19,282 nucleotides of DNA from contig DAOSZN010000032.1 in assembly GCA_035593725.1 (NCBI GenBank), positions 1-19,282 on the forward strand, given 5' to 3'. The notes under the pieces were generated by a model. It ran no database searches. It saw nothing but the letters and a program-made list of their open reading frames with translations, and had not been told where the DNA came from. Shown piece by piece: positions 14,477 to 19,282 of this stretch (position 1 is its first letter; each line of letters starts with the position of its first letter). The position numbers and the translations under genes were made by a program. This stretch comes from UBA4971 sp029551185. Lineage in GTDB: Bacteria; Bacillota; SHA-98; UBA4971.

Positions 14477-15361
14477 ATGGATAAACAGTCTCAATCTAAC
14501 GAAGCTTTATCCTACTGTATTCCGCTAATTCGTGGTCGCTACCCGTCCCTGGCTCGTTCGGAGCAAAAAGTGGCCCAGTACATCCTTTCCCATCCGAAAG
14601 AAGTTGTTAGTATGTCGTCAATTCAGCTGGGGAGTGAGGTTGGGGTCAGCGAATCAACTGTGGTTAAGTGCTGTCAGCGCCTGGGATTTGAGGGATTCTC
14701 CCATCTCAAGATGGCCCTTGTGAGGGACCTTGCTACTACACCTGCCAGCGCGTTTGGAGAGGTTGAACCTGATGACAGTATTGGAATCATTAAGGAAAAA
14801 GTCTTCCAAACAAACGCGCAAGCTCTGGCAGACACGCTCAAGGTGCTTAGCGATACGGAGCTGGAGAAAGCAGTTGAGATGATAGAAAATGCCGGAAAAC
14901 TGGGTTTCTTCGGAGTGGGCGCTTCAGGGCTGGTTGCCCATGACGCACAGTCGAAGTTTATGAGGATAGGGATAGAGGCTGAGTATCATCAAGACACTCA
15001 TACCCAGATGATACAGGCTGCTCTTATGAAGCCCGGGGATGCAGCGATAGTCATCACTCACTCAGGAGAGACGCTTGATGCAGCTGAAGTGCTAAGGCTT
15101 GCATATCAAGCCGGAGCTCATACGATTTGTGTGACAAACCATCCTGATTCGACTGCAGGCCGCCTTGCAGAGGTCGTCCTTTTGACTTCAGCTCATGAGA
15201 CCGACCTTCGTTCCGGGGCGATGGCATCTCGCATAGCGCAGCTTGCAATCATAGATGTCTTGTTCATGTCTGTTGCGATCCATAGACACAAGGACTCTAT
15301 GTCTTATCTCGTAAAGACGCGACAAGCTGTATCCAGCAGAAAGGGAAAGACCCATAAGTAG
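14477..15361 (+). CDS. MurR/RpiR family transcriptional regulator
   Basis: 294 residues, the normal length for this family. The N-terminal RpiR-type helix-turn-helix spans about 10-85, with the recognition region near SSIQLGSEVGVSESTVVKCCQRLGF (47-71). A sugar-isomerase (SIS) domain spans about 125-265, with GVGASG (146-151) and HSGET (195-199), the phosphosugar-binding loops. Family members sense sugar phosphates or related compounds and control adjacent catabolic genes. ATG follows AAGGAAGGGGG at about 6 bases. Being divergent from the livK operon makes that operon, and its own gene, the first candidates for control. The ligand cannot be read from sequence. Confidence 0.93.
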   Translation: MDKQSQSNEALSYCIPLIRGRYPSLARSEQKVAQYILSHPKEVVSMSSIQLGSEVGVSESTVVKCCQRLGFEGFSHLKMALVRDLATTPASAFGEVEPDDSIGIIKEKVFQTNAQALADTLKVLSDTELEKAVEMIENAGKLGFFGVGASGLVAHDAQSKFMRIGIEAEYHQDTHTQMIQAALMKPGDAAIVITHSGETLDAAEVLRLAYQAGAHTICVTNHPDSTAGRLAEVVLLTSAHETDLRSGAMASRIAQLAIIDVLFMSVAIHRHKDSMSYLVKTRQAVSSRKGKTHK

Positions 15362-15478
15362 GTGTATCAGGGCGTCATCAAATGCCAGATAGACTTCCAA
15401 TATATGGTTACCCTGCAGGAAATTCGTGCTTTGTATTGAATTGTTTAAGTTAAGATCAATTCCGGAGGGCGGTAATTC

Positions 15479-15529
15479 ATGATTGAGTCTAAACTTTTCC
15501 GTCCACGTGAAGCGGAGGGACAAAGGTGA
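15479..15529 (+). CDS. 16-codon ORF overlapping the DUF5680 gene start
   Basis: ATG 15479 is preceded by GGAGGG at 9 bases and encodes MIESKLFRPREAEGQR. The TGA (15527-15529) overlaps the GTG start (15526-15528) of the next gene as GTGA. It may be a coupled leader peptide, or the original N-terminus of the next gene cut off by a frameshift. No similarity is recognised. Confidence 0.35.
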   Translation: MIESKLFRPREAEGQR

Positions 15530-15996
15530 GTGAACTTGCTTTAGAAGATCTTACGGACTTTGTGGTGCAGGCTAAGGCAGTGGCTTATGCAGGTGGAGGG
15601 CCTAAGAGCCTTTCCTACCGTCCTGCATCTTGTGATTTCCAATATCATTCCGGTCCCTTTTCTTATCTTGACAGTTATTTCGGAGGGTCGGATTTCATCG
15701 GCCAAGAAGTGGTCTACTACGAAGGCAAGCCTGTTTGGGCAATGAATTACTACGGACGTATTCTGGAGCCGGAGCAAATTGATGCAGCTCAGGTAGGAGA
15801 GATTCTAGGGAAGGCTCTTTCCGCATTATACGAAGAGGGACGCTTCTTAGGAGGGCATCAATACTCAGCAGGTGACACAACTTATATAGATCTCAATGAC
15901 GGTGATGTTTCAGGGTTTTCAGGGCGGGAGTGGATACTCCGTGGTGAAGCCAAGGTATATGAACTACTATACCACGGGGGACTGATAAATGACTGA
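15526..15996 (+). CDS. DUF5680 domain protein
   Basis: 156 residues that match the DUF5680 pattern by eye: an AYAGGG segment (20-25), YRP (31-33), a D-F-x-Y segment, LDSYFGG (48-54), IGQEVVYY (58-65), and a WAMNYYGR block (71-78). In the databases this domain occurs alone or behind an XRE helix-turn-helix, and its function is unknown. There is no signal peptide or membrane segment, so it is cytoplasmic. GTG 15526 has GGAGGG at 6 bases. It lies 164 bp after the RpiR-type gene on the same strand and could share its transcript. Confidence 0.8.
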   Translation: MSELALEDLTDFVVQAKAVAYAGGGPKSLSYRPASCDFQYHSGPFSYLDSYFGGSDFIGQEVVYYEGKPVWAMNYYGRILEPEQIDAAQVGEILGKALSALYEEGRFLGGHQYSAGDTTYIDLNDGDVSGFSGREWILRGEAKVYELLYHGGLIND

Positions 15997-16015
15997 CAGA
16001 ATGTCCCGGAAGCCG

Positions 16016-16034
16016 GCCGGCTCAAGAAGCCGGC
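16016..16034. terminator. GC-rich hairpin between convergent genes
   Basis: GCCGGCT (16016-16022) and AGCCGGC (16028-16034) pair around CAAGA and overlap the stop codon of the BON gene. There is no T-run on either side, so it is at best a weak or Rho-assisted two-way terminator. Confidence 0.35.
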
Positions 16035-16747
16035 TAGCGCGTATCCAAGATGATTCGGTTGTCGATACCTGTCACTTGCCTGCCATAGCGCTCAACAATA
16101 AGACGGGCTTTCTTTTCTATAGCGGTCTTTTGCTCCGGGGTTGTGACTTTTCCTTCTATTAATATTATGCCGTCCTTGGCAGACACGCTAATAGGATGGG
16201 GCAGTGAGGCTTTGTATTCCCCAAGAGCATCCATGAGCTCCCGGGCTGCTTGTTCCGGTGTGGTTAACTCAACAGAGTGAGGAATGGGCCTTTCAGTGAT
16301 GTCCACATCACGCACACCGGTGATATGGCTTACGATATCCTTGACCCCTCTGGCCTTTGCTGCAGCCCGTACTGCTGCCTTCGCTTCGCTGGGTTCATCC
16401 ACGTTCCCATAAAGGTGGACAACGCCTTTCTTGCTCTCTCCGTAAACCTTGGTGATGTCCACATTAGGGGCTAGTCTCAGTTCTTCTGCGACTTCGAAGT
16501 TTACATCGTCATCGGTTATACGGCCGTCGGTTGATACTGTAAGATTGTTTTCTATCCGGGTTACGCCGCTTACACCTGAGGCGATTTCTTCGGCTCTCAT
16601 TTTCTCCGCGAGCACATCAACTATGCCCTGGAGACGCACGACCCCTTTATTGGATGAGACTTTGATTCCGTATGCCCTAAGACCGGGGTCGTCCATGATT
16701 GATGAATGAACTCTTAAAGACAGGTGTTTATCGTCATTCAGGTGCAT
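16034..16747 (-). CDS. Triple BON-domain protein
   Basis: 237 residues made of three BON (bacterial OsmY and nodulation) repeats, about 8-73, 80-150 and 163-233, each with the G-[VI]-[VI]-x-[LI]-x-G core (GVVRLQG, GVVHLYG, GIILIEG). BON domains are thought to bind phospholipid or act in envelope stress. This protein shows no signal peptide or membrane segment, so it is cytosolic or loosely attached. The start at ATG 16747 is firm: AAGGAGGAG lies 5 bases upstream. The frame continues to 16789, but that part lies upstream of the ribosome site. It is convergent with the DUF5680 gene, and its promoter region is shared with the divergent protease gene. Confidence 0.88.
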   Translation of the reverse strand: MHLNDDKHLSLRVHSSIMDDPGLRAYGIKVSSNKGVVRLQGIVDVLAEKMRAEEIASGVSGVTRIENNLTVSTDGRITDDDVNFEVAEELRLAPNVDITKVYGESKKGVVHLYGNVDEPSEAKAAVRAAAKARGVKDIVSHITGVRDVDITERPIPHSVELTTPEQAARELMDALGEYKASLPHPISVSAKDGIILIEGKVTTPEQKTAIEKKARLIVERYGRQVTGIDNRIILDTR

Positions 16748-17250
16748 GGCATCTCCTCCTTTAACCTGATGAATGCAGGGATTGCCCATCTCCCGCAGAT
16801 GTCTGATTTTAACGCCTTCCGCTTTATTTGCTTCGCTTTACATTCGTAACTCAAATATGATTTATTCTTTGTCGTAGCCAATTATAGTATTGCCTTGACA
16901 GGGCAGGTTAACCCTTTCAGATAAACTATGAGGCTTTCAGAATATCTTTCGGGCGTATAGCTATTGCCAATAGCGTGTGATAAAGTGAATCACAAAGCTC
17001 TCCTTGAGTGCCAATATAATACTATTTAAGCACATCGATAGCATTATTGCATATTTATGGGAGTATTTTCCGGCGTATTCATAATAGATATTAGCAGAAG
17101 CTGGAACGGTACCTGCTTTTAAGATGCCAATATTTGTAATCCGCACAATGAATAAAGCCTTCAGTTGAGTTTTGGGGTAGCAAGTCGGGTAAGAAATCGC
17201 TTAAGAGAAAATGTCCTACGGCATAAGTTAGATTAGGGGAGGAACCTATC
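16748..17250. other. Divergent control region between BON and protease genes
   Basis: A 503-bp gap with no gene. It holds a TATAAT on the minus strand (16886-16881) for the BON gene, a consensus TTGACA on the plus strand (16895-16900) with only a weak -10 after it, a GGTTAACC palindrome (16906-16913), and two adjacent inverted repeats (16960-16974 and 16976-16994). The protease ribosome site (GGGGAGG) closes the region. Confidence 0.5.
16960..16994. repeat. Two adjacent inverted repeats, possible operators
   Basis: GCTATTG-C-CAATAGC (16960-16974) is perfect with a one-base centre. One base later TGTGAT-AAAGTGA-ATCACA (16976-16994) has 6-bp arms. The second resembles CRP/FNR half-sites but with a 9-base gap between TGTGA and TCACA, not 6, so no regulator can be named. 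Confidence 0.5.
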
Positions 17251-19176
17251 GTGTTAAAGAGAGTGGCAGCCATAATCATGGTGCTCTTGGTTGTTCTGTC
17301 GTTATCCGGTTGCTTTGGCGGAGGCGGTTCCGGCGGGGTCAAGACATTTAATGTCCTTGGTAGGGTTACTTCAACTGCGACCGGGCTTGGTATCAGCGGA
17401 GCGACTGTAAGCATAAACGATGACTATGTACGTACCACTACTGACGCGTACGGCGCATATGAGTTTAAGCGACTGACCTCTACTGACAACACTGTAACGA
17501 TTAGCGTATATAAAGAGGGCTATTACCGGCCGACTCCTGAACCTTTATGTGTCGGCTCAGGAGGCAATATTCGCAAGGATTTCTCCCTGACCCCTATTTC
17601 GTCAGGCGGTGTGGGACCTGTCACGATAGAAGGATGGGTTGACTACGGATATTCTGAGCTGTACGGTCAGTCCGTCTCACATTCTGTTTCGTCATACAGG
17701 GCTTGGACAGAACCTGATATGATGAGGGAACCCGATAGAGTGATTGTCGAACTCTCAGGAGACGTCAGGACCGCAGGCATCAGCACGCTAATCAAGGATG
17801 TCAGTGCAGAAGAGTATGAAGTCAGGGATATTATCAACAGAGTCATTATTAAGGTGCCTAAGGGCGAGTCTCTCGACGATTTCATGGCGAGGCTCATGGA
17901 ATCTCCCATGGTTCGGAGTGTGGAACCCGACAGCTTTGTATATGCAGCCAGGGTTCCTAATGATCCGTATTATGTGTCATCTCAGCGATCTTGGCTCCAG
18001 GCGATGAATCTTCCGGCTGCGTGGGAGAAAACTACAGGTAGCAGAGGGGTTACCATAGCTGTAGTTGATACGGGGATAAGGTATAATCACCCGGATCTTC
18101 CAAGCAAATGGGAACTGGTCCCTGGATGGGATTTTGTGGACGGAGATGCTGACCCGATTGATCCGGGCAACCCGAGCATGACAATAGCGAGTCATGGTAC
18201 GCATGTTGCAGGCACAATCGGAGCTTATACCAACAATGGAATCGGTGTCGCCGGAGTTGACTGGGCAGTCGGACTTATGCCTATACGGGTTGTCAACGAA
18301 TATGGAGATGGCTATGTTTCAGATGTGGCAGATGGGATCAGATGGGCGGCAGACAATGGCGCGGATGTCATTAACCTGAGTCTAGGTGGTTATGTAGAAT
18401 CAGATACTCTGAGAGGTGCTGTCCAGTACGCCTATGGGCGTGGCGTTATTGTAGTCGCAGCGTCAGGGAATGAGTATTATTCCAATAAAATTGCTTATCC
18501 TGCAGCCTATGATGAAGTGATAGCGGTTGGCGCTTCCTATAAGCCCGAGTCTCCCTTAACAGTGGCGGATTTCTCAAACGGTGGTGACGGGCTGGACATA
18601 ATAGCCCCCGGAGTCGGCGTATGGAGCACCAACTACAACAGTCGTACGAGGGAATTAGGTTACGAATCTGCAGAAGGAACATCAATGGCTTGTCCTCATG
18701 TTGCAGGTGCAGTCGGCCTTATGCTGGCACGCAATCCATCTCTCTCGCCATTTGAGGTCAGGAGAATCCTCCGGGAAACAGCAATCAGGCCGGGGAACGG
18801 GCAGGTTTGGGATTCGAGACAAGGGTACGGATTCATCAACGCCTACGCTGCGGTAACCCAAGCCACTCTTGATAAGGCCAGGCTAATGGTACTGGATGAG
18901 CAACTTAAGCCTGTAAGCAGTATTGTCGTTCCGGGATCTGACAGACGATTTACCATCAATGATGTCCCACAAGCGAACAGACTCTACGTTTTCGGTTGGC
19001 TGGATGTCGATGGATCCGGGGTGTTGGATGCCGGTGATTATACAGGCTGGGTAGAAATCTCGACATACGGATCCAGCTCAGTGGATGTGTCCTTCAGGTT
19101 ATGGGTGCATTCCACGTGGAGTGCAAGCGATCAGGAATTTATCGCAAAAGGGCTTAAAGCAATGGGGGTCCGGTAA
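17251..19176 (+). CDS. Subtilisin-family (S8) lipoprotein protease with N-terminal accessory domains
   Basis: 641 residues. Residues 1-21 are a lipoprotein signal (LSLSGC, lipidated C21) followed by a Gly-rich linker. Residues about 31-115 form a carboxypeptidase-regulatory-like beta domain (VLGRVT...GISGATVSI...TTTDAYGAYEF). Residues about 160-232 look like an inhibitor I9-type propeptide. The S8 catalytic domain (about 255-535) has all residues: D273 (VVDTG), H315 (HGTHVAGT), N407 (AASGN) and S478 (GTSMACPH). The end carries a second beta domain with a DVDGSGVLDAGD calcium-loop-like motif (585-596). The GTG start has GGGGAGG upstream. It is probably an active, membrane-anchored extracellular protease with its own promoter; it stands alone. 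The substrate is unknown. Confidence 0.95.
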   Translation: MLKRVAAIIMVLLVVLSLSGCFGGGGSGGVKTFNVLGRVTSTATGLGISGATVSINDDYVRTTTDAYGAYEFKRLTSTDNTVTISVYKEGYYRPTPEPLCVGSGGNIRKDFSLTPISSGGVGPVTIEGWVDYGYSELYGQSVSHSVSSYRAWTEPDMMREPDRVIVELSGDVRTAGISTLIKDVSAEEYEVRDIINRVIIKVPKGESLDDFMARLMESPMVRSVEPDSFVYAARVPNDPYYVSSQRSWLQAMNLPAAWEKTTGSRGVTIAVVDTGIRYNHPDLPSKWELVPGWDFVDGDADPIDPGNPSMTIASHGTHVAGTIGAYTNNGIGVAGVDWAVGLMPIRVVNEYGDGYVSDVADGIRWAADNGADVINLSLGGYVESDTLRGAVQYAYGRGVIVVAASGNEYYSNKIAYPAAYDEVIAVGASYKPESPLTVADFSNGGDGLDIIAPGVGVWSTNYNSRTRELGYESAEGTSMACPHVAGAVGLMLARNPSLSPFEVRRILRETAIRPGNGQVWDSRQGYGFINAYAAVTQATLDKARLMVLDEQLKPVSSIVVPGSDRRFTINDVPQANRLYVFGWLDVDGSGVLDAGDYTGWVEISTYGSSSVDVSFRLWVHSTWSASDQEFIAKGLKAMGVR

Positions 19177-19245
19177 AAGACGAGTGACAAGTGGGAGGCA
19201 GGCGTCGGTTGGCTGTACCAAATGCGTTTTTTTGTATGATATGAG

Positions 19246-19275
19246 TTGACAGTGATAATTGGTTGTGTTAAATAT
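19246..19275 (+). promoter_or_regulatory. Possible promoter at the right edge
   Basis: A consensus TTGACA (19246-19251) is followed at 17 bases by TAAATA and at 21 bases by TATAAC. It may serve a gene beyond the window. A T7 run (19227-19233) sits before it without a clear stem, so no terminator is called for the protease. Confidence 0.3.
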
Positions 19276-19282
19276 AACGAGG

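Noticed and set aside
16961..17146. Minus-strand 61-residue frame in the BON/protease gap
   Set aside because: No ribosome site, no similarity, and it overlaps the dyad-rich control region.

Overview
The window looks like a chromosomal stretch from a Gram-positive-type anaerobe of the Bacillota (Clostridia or a neighbouring deep lineage). This is inferred from strong AGGAGG ribosome sites, frequent TTG/GTG starts, a YuxH-like EAL-HDOD protein, a LiaF-like membrane protein, a MurR/RpiR regulator, a DUF5680 protein and a lipoprotein subtilase. No rRNA and no complete tRNA is present, so finer placement is not possible.

Left end (1-1320): debris of an integrated element. A zinc-ribbon ORF runs into the C-terminal third of a tyrosine recombinase that has lost its N-terminal part. 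About 200 bp further on is the 3' part of a tRNA-Lys(CTT) gene, from the anticodon loop to CCA, with no 5' half beside it. This is the usual signature of an att site at the end of an element; the intact tRNA should lie off the left edge.

1439-5460: an EAL-HDOD signalling protein, then about 1.5 kb of non-coding or decayed DNA (a terminator-like hairpin, a UvrD-type helicase relic and an unidentified minus-strand relic), then an iron-type alcohol dehydrogenase.

5575-9250: a LiaF-like membrane protein (minus), a YtcJ-type amidohydrolase (plus) and a xylose-isomerase-like TIM-barrel protein (minus).

9337-15361: a complete ABC importer of the hydrophobic/branched-chain amino-acid (HAAT) type on the minus strand, in the order livK-livH-livM-livG-livF, with the TIM-barrel gene as the likely last gene of the operon. 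A 507-bp gap separates it from a divergent RpiR/SIS-domain regulator. That gap holds inverted repeats that could form alternative hairpins, two tiny ORFs with a good ribosome site, and a terminator-like hairpin before the regulator's own -10. My working idea is that the RpiR protein controls this importer together with the isomerase-like, amidohydrolase and alcohol dehydrogenase genes. If so, the real substrate may be a sugar-acid, amino-sugar or amide-like compound rather than Leu/Ile/Val. This is inference.

15526-19282: a DUF5680 protein preceded by an overlapping 16-codon ORF, a triple-BON protein (minus), a divergent control region with adjacent inverted repeats, and a subtilisin-family lipoprotein protease with a carboxypeptidase-regulatory-like domain, a propeptide-like region and a calcium-loop-like motif. 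No CRISPR array, IS element or obvious new defence system is visible. The most unusual parts are the tRNA-Lys junction and the 507-bp liv/rpiR intergenic leader.
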